Source of the DNA: Chrysomallon squamiferum
Lineage: Eukaryota; Mollusca; Gastropoda; Neomphalida; Peltospiridae
DNA length: 64,000 bases
Assembly (NCBI GenBank): GCA_012295275.1
Contig: CM022677.1
Coordinates: 15,891,886 to 15,955,885, forward strand
Direction of reading: 5' to 3'
The translations under genes and the position numbers were made by a program. Under the pieces are notes generated by a model. It saw only the letters and a list, made by a program, of their open reading frames with translations. It did not search any database and had not been told where the DNA came from. Positions 1 to 14,724 of the stretch are shown piece after piece; the first letter of the stretch is position 1, and each line of letters starts with the position of its first letter.

Positions 1-928
1 TTTATGTACATATAGACAGACTGGTAAAGATATAGAGAACAAATAACTGTATGATTTTATTTCTGTTGTGTTATAACCTTATATATATTTATATGACAAG
101 AAAATGCTATTCATATCATAATGCAGTATGTGTGTCAGTGACTTGTCTACATTGTGATGTAAAATTTTAATATGCATTAGTACAATAACACTGTGGAATA
201 TTATTTCTAACCTGACAAATCATCTATAATATAATATGTATACTTAATATGTATTATACAATAATATAATATATAAATGGATTATATTATTTAAAAAAAT
301 ATATATAATCATTATAAAATAAAAGAATAAAGATTAAAATCTAAAACAGTTTTTAAAAGTTAAAAAGTAAAAAGTAATTAATAAATTGTGTTGTATAGTA
401 TCATATAACTTCATGTGAAAAAAAAATTAAATTAAATTAAAATAAACAAAATAAATAAATAAAAAATAAAGCTCAAAACAAATAAATAAATAATAAAATT
501 AAAACAAAACAAAATAAAAAATAATTAAAAAAATGAAATGGAAACAGAAATTAAAATTATAAAATTGTATAGTTAAAGTAGTCCCCCCGAAAAAAAGTTA
601 ATGGGTACATAGCTGAATAATCCTACATGTATCTGTGGTGTGCTTCTATGGTAAACTGACAAAAAAAAAAGACTTGACAAAGTTGTGTTATTATTCAGTG
701 TTAAATATATTACATATAATATTTATATTCTGTTTTATTTGAAGAACTGAAAACTATCACAAAATATAATTATTTAATATGGGATAAATTTATATTTATA
801 TTTAGACCACCTGTGAAAAAACATCTGCATAATCAATAAACAGAACAAGTCTGGCCTTATGTGTTTATGACATTAAATAATAATGCCATTTAAATCTTTT
901 ATGAGGTGTTGCAGGTAAACAATTTTAC

Positions 929-3151
<2,223 letters not shown>

Positions 3152-3339
3152 CGTTTCCAAGTTATATTAAAATCAGTGATAGTGATAGCTTCAATATATG
3201 TAACAGTAATATCTATTTATGTTGTGCAAATATAAGCATAGACATTCAAATGGGTAACTACCAAAACTATATTTGAACATTACTTCTACTGCTACTAGTA
3301 CAATTACTACAACCTCTAACATTAATACTACCAATACTG

Positions 3340-3405
3340 CTACTACTTCTGCTACTGCTGCTGCTGCTGCTGCTGCAACTACTACTACTACTACTACTAA
3401 AACCA
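3340..3405. repeat. CTG/CTA trinucleotide tract
   Basis: Imperfect tract of CTA, CTG and ACT triplets upstream of M13-A exon 1. The counterpart beside M13-B is at 59060-59165. Open frames through it (poly-Ser, poly-Val) are not genes. Confidence 0.85.
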
Positions 3406-4048
3406 ACGATAAAATAATACTGTAAGACACTGATTAGGGGAACACAAAGACAGTACACATGCCAAAATATTAAAATGAAAAATATGGTACTCAAAGTGAT
3501 ATTATAGTGTTCAATAACTAAAAATGTATTATTATACATCAAAGAAAATTGCCGCGTGATTTTGCAGAATATTTGATACCGAGGTGTTGGTAATTTATGT
3601 TCTTAAAATTTAATATCTGGCATTTGGAAAAGTGATTAAGGATGATAGCGAATTAACAGCCTTTGTAAGCTGAGATTTACATGAAAGTAAAAAGGACAAC
3701 AAACTAACTAAACAGAAACTACTACTACTTCTAATACTAACAATAAAAACCAAATCAAATAATTAAAAAAAAATAATAATAATAATAATAATATAAATAA
3801 ATAAATAAATAAAAATCACATAAAAAAAAAAGAGAACGAAGAAAGAATAAATAAATAAATCTGCTACGTATATTAACAATATCGCTCGTAAATGTACGAA
3901 AACTGAATGCATCGTTGTTACAAACATACAGAGAAAACAATAAAGAAAAACCTGGTAGGTATTATTCTAAACAAGAACACTGATACGGTTATATTATAGC
4001 ATCAAACATAAAACGCGATTAAGGACTGCTATAACATGATGAAACCCA

Positions 4049-4105
4049 CTACGTCATTTCGTGGGTTACACTTTCCAATCAGCAGATATAGATCTTTTAT
4101 ATAAA
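4049..4105. promoter_or_regulatory. Promoter-like cluster: CRE-like, CCAAT and TATA motifs
   Basis: TACGTCA lies near 4050, CCAATC at 4075 and TATATAAA at 4098-4105. This is in a less AT-biased stretch between the M13-A start and its possible 5' non-coding exon. The TATA is near-palindromic, so direction is unclear. The paralogous flank of M13-B lacks this block: the match jumps from about 3940 to 4535. Motif-only evidence. Confidence 0.3.
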
Positions 4106-4547
4106 CGATCCCACAGACAGAACAGTACAGTACACCCAAATCAGGGCTCTGGCTTAAAATACGAAATAGTTCTGTGACTTCAGCAAAGGGATCGACTAGG
4201 CGAGCTCACTCGCCTTGAGCAAACACTATCACGGACATTTTTCCCGATTAATGTTTGAAGCTACCTTGTAAAATCGCCATCTTCGTTATCGTCGCGAAGA
4301 TAGTACATCCTAACAACAACAACAACAACAACAAAAAAAAAAAAAATAAAATAAAATAAATAATTTAAAAATAATTTAAAAAAGTAATAAAATAAAAAAT
4401 ACATCAATGTTTCTAACTGCATATTTTGCTTATGCAAAATTAATCATAGAAGCACAGATCACAAATAATTACATACTGTTAGTAAGCTGTATCTTTGAAA
4501 ATGGTTAGAATTTTTTTTTAATTCTTTTTTTCTGTTATCAAAATTAC

Positions 4548-4690
4548 CTTCGTTGCATAACAAACGACCTTAACGCAGATCTTAAAGTCCAAAAGTGTTG
4601 CTGTTTATCGTCACCTGTTTTTGTTTTTTCTAGATATAAAACTGTTGATATCGGGCTCTTGTGTGAAGTAAACAATGTGGCATGATGATG
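4548..4690 (-). other. Candidate 5' non-coding exon of M13-A
   Basis: A conserved stretch ends in GCAACGAAG followed by a GTAATTTT donor on the minus strand. The same sequence with the same donor is upstream of M13-B, ending at 59628. Both lie upstream of the coding start. The 5' limit is only where the similarity fades. A matching acceptor just before the ATG is weak (TTGAAG near 3200), so the exon assignment is tentative. Confidence 0.35.
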
Positions 4691-5564
4691 ATGATGATAA
4701 ATAGTAAGAAGCCGACCAGGCGGAGACGACAACAATAATAACAACAACACTAATCAATAAATAAACGATATAATAATATTAACAAGTAGATAATATCAAT
4801 AACAGCAACAGCAACAACAACAACAACACACATTTTTTGAAAAAAAAAATCAAAATCAAATATGGTGATGAGAACAATAAAAAGTCATACTAACCATTAG
4901 CACGAAATAATATGGTAAAGAAATTTCGATTGCGGCTGGTCATCACGTGACATTTTTAAAACAATCAGCGACTTGAATGCTTGAGAAATATCTGTGTCAC
5001 AGGGATGCTTGTGTCGGCGTGCACTTAAGACGGGAAGACAGATAAGATTTTAAGAGCTTGATGCTGATGTTTGTTATCCATACACTTAGGCAGAAAGTGA
5101 GGGATGGGTATTGACTTTAGTTGTAAGAGAATGACCCATCGGTATTTTTGACTTGAATAGCTTGGCGATTCGTAATAATGTTTAGTTTCATGTCTCAGCT
5201 TTTTCAATTTGTTGTTGTTGTTCATTTTCTTCTTATTCTTATAGTCATTTCTGTTGTTATTATTATTATGACAATGATTATTATTATTATTATTATTATT
5301 ATTTTATATAAGATATAACAGAGTAGAAATTTAAATGAACAACAAAAAACAATATATCTATAAACTTTGTATTTATTGATATTTTTGTCACGACTGCATT
5401 TGAAATAGGAAAACAGATACGACGTTATTTCATAAATCAGTTATACAGTGCAAGTGACTGAATACATTAGTCCGGATCTGGTTTATTAACATACTGTTTC
5501 TAATAAACTATTATCGGACACCTACCTGGAACAAAATATAAATTAGTGCCTGCAAAAATTGCAC

Positions 5565-6205
5565 AAAGGAGTCTTCTTTGTTATTGACATGTTGTAAGAA
5601 TGATCACCATTTCACTGATTAATGGGGATAGTATAAGTTCAGCATGTTTTCATCTTGCTAATATACTGATTAATTTGGGGATATGTATAAGTTATATGTC
5701 ATGATGACAGTTATAGGTTGTGTATATGTTGTGTGTGTGGATTTGAAGAAAATGGAATTTATACAAGTATGACATTCCCTCACGTTTGTATTTTCCAGTT
5801 GCTCTGCTTGCACTGAGTTATAGATGTTAATTCCTTTATTTTTAGGGTCTCTATCAATTCACTTGTCATGATGACAGCTATTTTATTTTCTATAATTATA
5901 TTTGTACATTTTATTTATTACTTAAATATTTTAGTTTTAGTTTTCTTCCCTACTGAGATTAATAAATAGCATTTTCAGTTTTCCAGAAATCCCAAAACAC
6001 TAAAGAATCGTGGATAAATTGTAACGTCTACACCCCACAACCATATCAGCTTGTGTGCACCCCTGTAGTGTTTAAAACCTATTTCCAGCACCGTTATCGT
6101 GTATGTTTTAGGAGAGGTGTCCATTCTGAAGGTTTCATGAAGTGCTGTATTCAAGATTTGTTTTCTTATTCAGTTACAATATCATATTTCTTTCTCAGGT
6201 AAGTG
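5565..6205 (+). other. Conserved 5' block of the lysine-rich (PKKKRK) family, possible upstream exon
   Basis: The stretch 5980-6180 is almost identical to 61300-61505 and is recognisable, more diverged, at 25480-25610. After the polypyrimidine-AG at 5980 one frame stays open to a TTTCTCAG/GTAAGT donor-like site at about 6198. It carries a Cys-rich, aromatic-rich stretch (YQLVCTP, YRVCFRRGVHSE, KCCIQ). The 25-kb copy keeps the same frame open with substitutions, hinting at past coding. I do not recognise the protein. The donor-like site is seen only in this copy. Confidence 0.35.
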
Positions 6206-6290
6206 TGAAGTTGTTAATTAATCATTTCTTTTGATCTGCTTTATTGGTGTTGTTTTTTCTTTTGGAAGGGAAAGGTGAATTTCTTTTGAG

Positions 6291-7310
6291 ATGTCTCTAA
6301 AGAAAAAGAGGAAAATTCCTTTTATTAAAAAACCTGGGATTCATCGCCAATACCTGATTGACAATTTCAATTATGAAATGGTCATGTCATTTTGATGTAC
6401 TTGGAAAATGAACGTTTGTCCTGCTAGAACACTGAGAAAGATGAAGGAGAAATTAGGTGAAGATTGCTATGTTCATCCACATCGTTTCTGCAACTTGATG
6501 AAACAACCATTTGAAAGATTCAGGAGAACACATTTCAACAGATCAGAAGTGGCAAAATTTGACGCTGCATGCCATGAGAAATTCAAAATACGTCCACAAA
6601 TTTCAGACCAGAAAGTGGCGGATGAACAGAAATTAGCTGCAGGCACTGAGAGCATTTCAGAACCTGATACCAGCGTCCAGAACACTCTAAATCCAGATCA
6701 GCACACACCAAAAACCAGCATTGAGAACACTACAGTTCTAGATCAGCACACACCAAAAACCAGCACAGAGAACACTACAGTTCTAGATCAAAAGACACTA
6801 GTTGATGGTATCGATATCGTTTCAATATCAAGCAATTTAACCCTCAGTAACCATCACCGGATATTCAGTCAGTACAAGGTGTAGCAATTTGATACCAGAG
6901 AAACGTCTGCAGCTTGGGTCAAAATCAAATTTCAATATGAAAGGAGAGTACCAACAATAAAATGAAAAAATGAAAAGATCAATTTAGAAATCCGAGGCGA
7001 GTTACGAACACGACTCTGAAACGAAAAGAAAATACTGTCAAAAATCAAAAGGCAAAAATCCAAATCTTAAGGAGAAGCTTACCAGCAATATTTTGTTGAA
7101 AGAACTTATACAAGCGAAGAATGAACTTCACAGTGATATAGAAGAACATAGGAACATGCTGTTTAGAAACAAAAATATAGCAACGAAATTAGTGTCATTT
7201 GAAGTATTTGCTAGATTGAAAAACATGGAATGAGAAAAAGATGTTGGAAAATGAAATACGTATGGAGGAAGAAACTGTTCAGTTGTACACTAAAATTATT
7301 TTCATCAAAG
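6291..7310 (+). pseudogene. Lysine-rich (PKKKRK) family, copy 1, disrupted; function unknown
   Basis: Starts ATG at 6291 with a basic SLKKKRK motif like a nuclear localisation signal, then FIKKPGIHRQYLIDNF. A 16-bp deletion near 6370 and one extra base near 6418 put about 25 bp out of frame, with a TGA at 6393. The frame is restored at 6408 and runs to a TAG at 6882-6884. That part has KMKEKLGEDCYVHPH, then RFRRTHFNRSE, then about 2.5 copies of a 15-residue Thr/Glu/Asn repeat (ENTTVLDQ core) at 6670-6800. Past the stop, similarity to the 26-kb copy continues to about 7310 as a charged, probably helical tail, with further stops. I do not recognise the family. The HPHHFCHL stretch is His/Cys-rich but fits no zinc finger I can name. 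The copy is part of the 5.6-12.6 / 25.1-33.4 kb duplication. Confidence 0.55.
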
Positions 7311-8102
7311 TAATACAAATAGATTAAAACTGTTGTGATCAAACAACTACAAACTGTAAGAGATTAAAACTGTTCTTGTTAGACCTGTAACAAAGTCTTT
7401 GATCAAACCACTGCAAAAGTTTCACAGATTAAAACATTTGAACTATCAGACAGCGGTTCAGAAAATAACTAAATTGGATTTGAATCTACTTTACATGATA
7501 TCTCAGAGATCAATGTGGAATTGCGTACAGCTGAGAAGTGATAAAAATAAAGAATTGTTTGATTTATTTATTTATTATTATTTCATTTTTATTTTGTTTA
7601 TTATTTTATTTTATTCTTGTTCAAAGTCATAAATAAAAATCAGAAAAATAAAACTTAAAATTTTATGTCTATGTCTATGCATATTCTATTCCATTTCGTA
7701 TTTTAGATGTGTTTTCAAAGTTTTCTTTGAACTGACCTACGTGAGGACAAAAATAACACTTTAGAATTATTTTTATTGCAGAAAAACCTGGCACAGTAGG
7801 AAAGAGAATGAAAACATTAATGAGATGGAAAGTGAAATCTAAATTACGACTATCTTTGGTGTTACAATTTCTTTCATTGTCTGCTGTCTTAAATTCACTA
7901 TCTTTAAAATTATGTTCGGTCCTTTAAAAATCAAGTTTGTGAACAGATAATTCTTATCCTGTAGTAAAGATAAAATTTAAAAAAGATGAATATTATAATA
8001 TTTTAAATGCGTGGGATAAATTTTGAATATAAAATAGCTTAGTTATCTAAATAAGGAACTAACAAATACGTTACCACGTTTTATTTGTTAAAAATTCATC
8101 TT

Positions 8103-9632
8103 CTACTCGAGTGAATGTATGGAACATGGCCATCTAAATATTTGCTCCTTTTCTCGAATCCAGTAAGTTGCTACCCATTTAGAGCCAATAAGAACTGGAC
8201 AAGCTGCGTGCTTTGTTTTAGGGTTTGGTTTGCCATTACGATGTAAATTATACCAAAACGCTGCTGCACCTTTCTCAGGTGATATTCTTACACCAAGATA
8301 GGGGAAAACTGTCGCACCTCCTTCTTCTACGTTACTCATATAGATTAACCAAGTGGCAATTCTGTTTCCGTACATTGCAATACCTTCAACGTCATCTATG
8401 TAGTCCCTGTGAAGTTCATAGTACCCGCCTACTCCATAGTTTGCCACCTGCAACATTTCCGAGCTTTCCATCAATAGACCTGTGATCGCTTCAACTCTTT
8501 TCTGGATTTTCAAATCTGCGGTTGTCTCTGTTTTGCTCAGAAAGACGTGCTTGCTAATTCTGAATCTCGAAATGAACTTTTTACCATCGACAACAATACG
8601 AGCTTTCTCTAAAAGTGGATTAGAGACTGTTTTAATTTCATCAATTTCCCTCTCGCTGACAATATCATGATAGACGATTATTGTCGGTGAAATATGAAGA
8701 ATCTCCTCTTTCGCTGGCTGCAAAACTAGGAATGGATGGTTATTATTATTGTTGTAGTAACATTTCAGCTTTTGTTTATTTTGAATTTGAATTTTTTCTT
8801 TCCCTCGACATAGAGAAGTGCAACCCTCATACTCTTCAGAGATGCTTTTTTGGACATTCCTTTTGTTTTTGTCGTTTAGAAATTCCCTATATTTTGCCCT
8901 TCTGTCGCGAGCTTTCTGGAGATAAGGACCTAAATATAATTGTTCAATTGTAAGTCTCAAAGCTTCTTTTATGTCTCCTTCCTTTTCTCTACCATGTATT
9001 GCATATTCAAGAAGTTCTAACCGAGACACACTTTGAATCTTTTCAGTTCTTTCTTTATTAAGTGCTATTTCCATCCAAATATATAAATATCTATACTCTG
9101 TTAAATTGTAGGCTAGCAGGCCTAGATGATAACAGTCTTCTGAAGATAAAGCATGTATATATCGTTCTGTAATAAAACCTTCTGCCAATCTTGTAGCAAT
9201 TAATTTGTATGTGTCTTGAACACGAAACATAACTGCAGCTACCCCTTTCAAGTCTTCGTAGTTAGGAAGATTTTTACGTATCTCGTTTATTTTAAGTGTA
9301 TATAATTCAGACGTGTTTCCTAAAATTATTGGTGCTACATGTCGATCCCAGTCCAAAGTAAAACGTTTAACAAATAGAAACGCACCAATTGGATTGAAAA
9401 TATAACGTACTGGGTCTTCTCTTGCCTTCCAGCTGTGTTGTTCCATGTTATCTGAAATTGTATTCAGTTTTCTCCATTTGTTTTCTTCAGCAGTTGTACG
9501 TGCTAGTTTTCTTATAGTTATTGCCAAATCTCTTTCATCGTGTAGTGCGTTGTAGAGATGAGATGTCGATGAAAAGAGATTTGAGTTCGCGACTGGAATC
9601 AGCAATAACAAAATCAGAAAGTTGTGATACAT
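8103..9632 (-). CDS. P4HA: Prolyl 4-hydroxylase alpha subunit, intronless copy 1 (509 aa)
   Basis: A single intronless frame. In this family the enzyme hydroxylates prolines in X-Pro-Gly collagen-type sequences in the ER, using Fe(II), 2-oxoglutarate, O2 and ascorbate, normally as a tetramer with protein disulfide isomerase. Visible parts are: signal peptide (about residues 1-17), P4Ha N-terminal dimerisation domain, and the peptide-substrate-binding helical domain with SSEDCYHLGLLAYNLTEYRYLYIWMEIAL near 165-195. A variable linker with an Asn run follows, then the C-terminal 2-OG dioxygenase. Iron ligands are H408, D410 (HRD) and H475, and the 2-oxoglutarate lysine is K485. Cys pairs (SLC...LKCYY; CPVL...PC) are kept, though RRPC has become RWPC. 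Start chosen at the ATG shared by all copies. AATAAA at 8080-8085 lies just past the stop. Nearly identical to copy 4. Confidence 0.93.
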   Translation of the reverse strand: MYHNFLILLLLIPVANSNLFSSTSHLYNALHDERDLAITIRKLARTTAEENKWRKLNTISDNMEQHSWKAREDPVRYIFNPIGAFLFVKRFTLDWDRHVAPIILGNTSELYTLKINEIRKNLPNYEDLKGVAAVMFRVQDTYKLIATRLAEGFITERYIHALSSEDCYHLGLLAYNLTEYRYLYIWMEIALNKERTEKIQSVSRLELLEYAIHGREKEGDIKEALRLTIEQLYLGPYLQKARDRRAKYREFLNDKNKRNVQKSISEEYEGCTSLCRGKEKIQIQNKQKLKCYYNNNNNHPFLVLQPAKEEILHISPTIIVYHDIVSEREIDEIKTVSNPLLEKARIVVDGKKFISRFRISKHVFLSKTETTADLKIQKRVEAITGLLMESSEMLQVANYGVGGYYELHRDYIDDVEGIAMYGNRIATWLIYMSNVEEGGATVFPYLGVRISPEKGAAAFWYNLHRNGKPNPKTKHAACPVLIGSKWVATYWIREKEQIFRWPCSIHSLE

Positions 9633-11089
9633 ATCTCTTCGTTTAGAATAGAATTATTTTGGTGAATTGTTTAGAGAAAAATACAATGAAACGATGAAAC
9701 AAGTCGTATTTCCATATGTGTTGTTTTTCAATGACAAAAATGACGAGAAAAGTATTACTTTAAAATTAATTTTATGGCTGGAGAACCTGTTACAGTATTA
9801 ATGCAATTAAACAAATTAAGACACATTAACGATAATAAAGTGCGAAGAAGTCTGTTTTCTTCCAGGATTTTTTATTTCTAGAAGTCGGATAAACAATCCT
9901 GTACCTACCCTGTTAGAGAAACTCGTCAGAGAACCTCGTATGTTCCACTGGCATCATCAACAACAACATGAGAAAGTTCTGCCACATACTTCTTCTTTTA
10001 CTACATAAGTATTTGGGTGAATTGTCGAGATACCTTTTAGAGGGGTATACTTAAAGGAAGTGCTTTTAATTAAGCAATGAAGCACGCCATATTTTAGATG
10101 TGTTTTCAAAGTCTTTTGTTTTGAACTAACATAAGTAACAATGAAAATATCACTTTCAAATTCATTTTATAGGTGAAAAAACCGATACAGTAATAACGTT
10201 ATTAATTAAAAAAAAAAAAAAAAAATGAAATGAGGTTGGTAATGTATATACATACAAAAGTAATAATAATAGATAAGAAAAAAGTAAATTATGGGTCTAT
10301 TGTTTCTCTGTTCCGTTACAATCATCATTATTATTTTTTAAATTATATTTTACTGTTCTTTACTAATTTCAATCTAGTTTTGACTTAAAATGTTGTTTCC
10401 AAAATATGGTGACTTTTGTAAAATGATCGAACTATTAAATGTATAATGAGGATATCTAACTTAAGTTTTCCTCATGTATCATGAGTAAAAAATACAGAAA
10501 ACCAACAAACCAAAACAAAACAAACAAACAATGGGAGCACTGAATGTTAGAATATTACCAGTGTTATAGATTTAAAGATATCAATGAATATTCATGTTAT
10601 GAAAAGTATTTTAAGTACATATTCAGCCTCGCAGTTCCGCGTATTATTCGGAATATTGGAGAAGAACACAGATAGAGAATGAACTTAACAAGTTAGAAGA
10701 TTTAAAATATGTTCCGGTACCAAGATGTGGTCACAGACCGGTTATCGGATTAAGTAGCAGACTGTGTCTAAAAAAAATCTCAGAGAGAGAGAGAGAGAGC
10801 GAGAAAATGGCGATAACAAAAACACACTAAGTTGGATTACAATTCTAAAATAATTCTTATTTGATCTCGTTTTCGAGTTTTAATTCTTTATTACTTGTCA
10901 TTGCATCAGATGTCTCAGTAATAAAATTAACTTAGAAATATTTTAATTTTTTTTAGTTCACTCATATTAATTCAGAGAAATAGAATACGTTGAAAACACA
11001 TCTGCATTATGTACATTTTAGTGAAGCATTCGACTCTAAAAAAAGTATTTGAAATTTCAGAAAAACAATATTATTCTATACAAACAGAC
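9633..11089. other. Spacer between P4HA copies 1 and 2
   Basis: Apart from the P4HA fragment it holds a segment at about 10300-10785 homologous to 30985-31425, to 20490-20970 and, inverted, to 37115-37560. The segment includes a GGTCACAGACCGGTTATCG core near 10728. No supported gene. A frame across the core is open in the 31-kb copy (31204-31437), but I cannot link it to a protein family. Confidence 0.6.
9946..9987 (-). pseudogene. P4HA signal-peptide fragment
   Basis: Minus-strand ATG at 9987 opens a frame matching the first 14 or so codons of the P4HA copies (MWQNFLMLLLMMPV). Similarity to P4HA then stops abruptly. The same fragment, embedded in the same flank, recurs at 30687-30728. It looks like the stump of a further P4HA copy deleted before the block duplicated. 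Confidence 0.65.
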
Positions 11090-12619
11090 ATGTATCAGAA
11101 CTTTCTCACGTTGCTGTTGATGATGTTAGTTGCGAACTCACATCTCTTTTTGTCGACATCACATCTGTATAACGCACTAAACGATGAAAGAAATTTGGCA
11201 ATAACTATAAGAAAATTAGCACGTACAATTGTTGAAGTAAACAAATGGAGAAAACTAAATACAATTTCAGATAAAATGGAAGAACACAGCTTGAATGCAA
11301 GAGAAGACCCAGTACGTTATATTTTCAATACAATTGGTGCGTATTTATTTGTTAAATGTTTTACTTTGGACTGGGATCGAGAAGTAGCACCAGTAATTTT
11401 AGGAATCAAGTCTAAATTACATACACTTAAAATATAAAACATACGCAAAAATCTTCCTAACTACGAAGACTTGGAAGGTGTAGCTGCAGCTATGTTTCGT
11501 CTTCAAGACACGTACAAATTAAATGCGACAAGATTGGCAGAGGGTTTTATTAATGAACGATATATACATGCTTTATCTTCAGAAGACTGTTATCATCTAG
11601 GCCTGCTAGCCTACAATTTAACAGAGTATCGATATTTATATATTTGGATGGAAATAGCCCTTAATAAAGAAAGAACTGGAAAGATTCAAAGTGTGTGTAA
11701 GGTAGAAATTATTGAATATGCAATATTCGGAAGAGAAATGGAAGGAGACATAAAAGAAGCCTTGAAACTTACAAACGAACAGTTACATTTAGATCCTTAT
11801 CTCCAGAAAGCACTCGACAGAAGAACTAAATATACAGAATTTCTAAACGGTAAGAAGAAAACAAATGGCCAAAAAATGAAGTCTCAAGAAGATATGATTT
11901 ACACTTCTCTATGTTGTGGTAAAGAAGAAATTAAAATTCGAAATAAAGACGAGCTGAAATGTTACTACAATAATAATAATAAACATCCGTTGCTAGTTTT
12001 GAAGCCAGCCGAAGAGGAAATTCTTCATATTTCACCGCCTGTAGTTGTCTATCACGATATTGTGAGCGACAGAGAAATTGAGGAAATTAAAACAGTCTCG
12101 AATCCACGTTTAGTAAAAGGTCATGTAATTGTTGATGGGAAAAAGTTAATTTCGAGACTGAGAATTATCAAAAGTGTGTTTCTATTTTCGACTGAGACAA
12201 CCGCCGATTTGAAAATCCAGAAAAGAGTTGAAGCGATCACAGGTCTATCGATGAAAAGCTCGGAAATGTTGCAGGTTGGAAACTATGGAATAGGTGGGTT
12301 CCAGAAACTTCATGGAGACTACATGGATGACACTGAAAGTAATTCGACGGAAGGAAACCGAATTGCCACATGTTTAATCTACATGAGTAACGTAGAAGAA
12401 GGAGGTGCAACAGTTTTCCCCTATCTTGGCGTAAGAATATTACCTGAAAAAGGTTCAGCAGTGTTTTGGTATAATTTATATCGTAATGGCAAACCAGACA
12501 TCAAAACAAGACATGCGGTTTGTCCAGTTCTTGTCGATTCCAAATGGGTATCAACTTACTGGATTCGAGAGAAGGGACAAATATTTAGACGGCCATGGTC
12601 CATAAATTCATACGATTAG
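11090..12619 (+). pseudogene. P4HA copy 2, one in-frame stop (TAA at codon 116)
   Basis: A complete 510-codon intronless P4HA frame from the conserved ATG at 11090 to TAG at 12617-12619. It is interrupted only by TAA at 11435-11437, where other copies read the Asn of KINEIRK. There is no length change, so this is a nonsense substitution. The catalytic motif HGD (408-410), H475 and K485 are present, but G484 of the usual GSK motif is Asp at the neighbouring position (VDSK), and the terminal RRPC cysteine is Trp. Copy 5 carries the identical stop. AATAAA at 12777. Translation could restart at M128 (11471) to give a 382-residue protein without signal peptide. I consider a pseudogene more likely. 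Confidence 0.85.
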
Positions 12620-13137
12620 GAGATGCACCTTTAATTACGAAAACATGCGGTAGCATGCATCTTTTTGCTTGTGTAAGTGAAACTTATTCCGGCTACTTTT
12701 TATTTAAAATTGATGTCAGCCATTTAAAATGTTACTCTTATTTGGTTTTATTGAAATGATCGTCATGGTGAACATTAATAAATGTTGTTTTCTAGTTAAA
12801 TTTCGTTTGGTTGCTTCAGTAACGAAAGACTGTTGAAGTGGAGCTTTGACTGTTAATGAAGGTACTTTGTTATGTAAAACGTAGGCGGTGTGGCATTAAG
12901 GTGACAAGAAATGATTTAGTGTGACATTGTTCTAGACAATTCGCAGAAGTAATAGTTTATACCTATCTGAAGCGTTTAATTTGTTAACCACTCTGATTGG
13001 ATTGGAAAGCAGTATTCAGCATCAGGTTCTGGATATTTTTTTTATGTTTTGTTGTTGTTTTTCTCGTGTAACCAATACTTGAATGTCAGCAGACACAGTG
13101 ATTGTATCTTCAGCATGTTTCTTTTGCTAAGCATTTC

Positions 13138-13195
<58 letters not shown>

Positions 13196-13272
13196 GTAGT
13201 AGTATGGTAGTAGTAGTAGTCTTAGTTGTAGCAGTAGTAGTAGTAATAGTAATAATGGTGATGATGATGATG

Positions 13273-13331
<59 letters not shown>

Positions 13332-13345
13332 AAGAAGAAGAAGAA
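13138..13345. repeat. Compound triplet repeat (AAT)-(AGT)-(GAT)-(AAT)-(AAG)
   Basis: Continuous triplet tracts keep one phase and change the repeated codon along the array. The paralogous tract at 41940-42187 has the same order with different lengths. Confidence 0.93.
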
Positions 13346-14479
13346 GACGGAGAAGAAATACTATCTGTAACAAACTTTAAATGGAGTTCCATGATGGTTT
13401 ACAGCACCTCTGAATAGCAAAATATAAGATTAATGATACATACACAGTTAATTAAATTATTCTTGCGACAGATGTTTGCATAATATGACATTTATATTAA
13501 ATACTATTTTAGTCGGAATAATTTTAATTTGAAGAAAAGAACAGAAAAATGATTTTTGTTTCATTATATAAATTATCTTTAAGCAAGCGTCTTTGAATTT
13601 TTTTTTAAATTTTTTTTTTTTTTTTAAATATTTTTGTTATTTTATTTTTTGTATTTTATTATTATAATTATTTTGATAATAATTATATTCTGGGATAAAT
13701 TAAATTGACAATAGTGTAAAATCTTAAACTAACGGACATTAATTCCTATTGATTCTCTGCTCAGAGAAAAACCCTCAATAAAAAAAGAAAAAAGTTAAGA
13801 AATAAATAAATAAATAATAAAAAATAAATAAATGAATGAAAATAAAAGTCTACAATAAAAAATATCACAAAACAAACGAGAACAACAAAGAAACGAATTA
13901 AAGACAACAACGTCTTATATCTGTAATAACCTTTGTTGAGAAGAGCGCCAGCTGACCTGTATTTCTGGGGTCGTGAAGACTGAACAATTATGGGGTAATT
14001 ACTCTTATCACTTCGTGTGTGTGTGTGTGTGTGTGTGTGTGTTCAGAAATAATGAATACATGAAAATAAAACAGTCAGTGTTTCCATGACAGGATATAAT
14101 CATTTAGACAATTCTGAGGTTTTGATTAAAATTTGGGTGAAAAATGTAGTAAAGTCGCTCATGGGACTCGTCTGGGATTTGGGGCTTGGAAATGTAATCA
14201 TCATTAGTTTCATAATAGACATGTCCCTGACTCCTGGTTCTCGTGGTTAATTTGTTTCTGTCAACAAAGAACCAGTGTCTGTTCCTATATTTGTTACAGT
14301 TTCGAAAGTGAAGATGTCGGTTAGTTCTCGGTAGCAGTGTGTGATGCTTTATGAACTTTCATATTATTTGACAGCTTATTTACTTTTGGAACACGAAATA
14401 TAATCTAGTATATGTGATTATACTGCTAATCCGATCAATACATTTTTTCTTTCTTTCTTTCTTTATTTATTAATATTAA

Positions 14480-14514
<35 letters not shown>

Positions 14515-14669
14515 GTATTAGTATTAGTATTAGTATTAGTATTAGTATTAATAGTAGTAGTAGTAGTAGTAGTATATCCAGTAATAGGTCAAGTATTTGT
14601 TCTCCGAAGAAAGAAAAAGAAAAAAAAAAAAAAAAAAAAAAATTCATGGAATATTGTTTAATAATTTAC

Positions 14670-14671
<2 letters not shown>

Positions 14672-14722
<51 letters not shown>
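14672..14722. repeat. (CA)n microsatellite
   Basis: Perfect CA tract. Paralogue at 43553-43604. Confidence 0.95.

Positions 14723-14724
<2 letters not shown>

Larger units (their letters stand above)
3152..5550. other. Upstream flank of M13-A, no gene seen
   Basis: AT-rich spacer with A-tracts, AAC, ATT and GAT triplet runs (4310-4335, 4685-4700, 4806-4828, 5278-5305), plus the promoter-like cluster and candidate leader exon listed separately. From 3152 to about 4690 it matches the M13-B flank at 58925-59770, apart from a 0.6-kb gap. No reading frame resembling a protein. Confidence 0.7.

Noticed and set aside
8225-8953. Frames on the strand opposite the P4HA genes
   Set aside because: They recur in the same antisense positions of every P4HA copy and simply mirror the coding sequence. 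No independent support.
11438-11470. Intron in P4HA copy 2 to skip the TAA
   Set aside because: Alignment to the other copies shows no inserted sequence and no splice sites. The stop is a substitution, and copy 5 shares it.
14100-14270. LDNSEVLIKIWVKN frame shared with 42873-43097
   Set aside because: Open in one copy and broken in the other, with no domain recognised. Recorded only as a possible relic.
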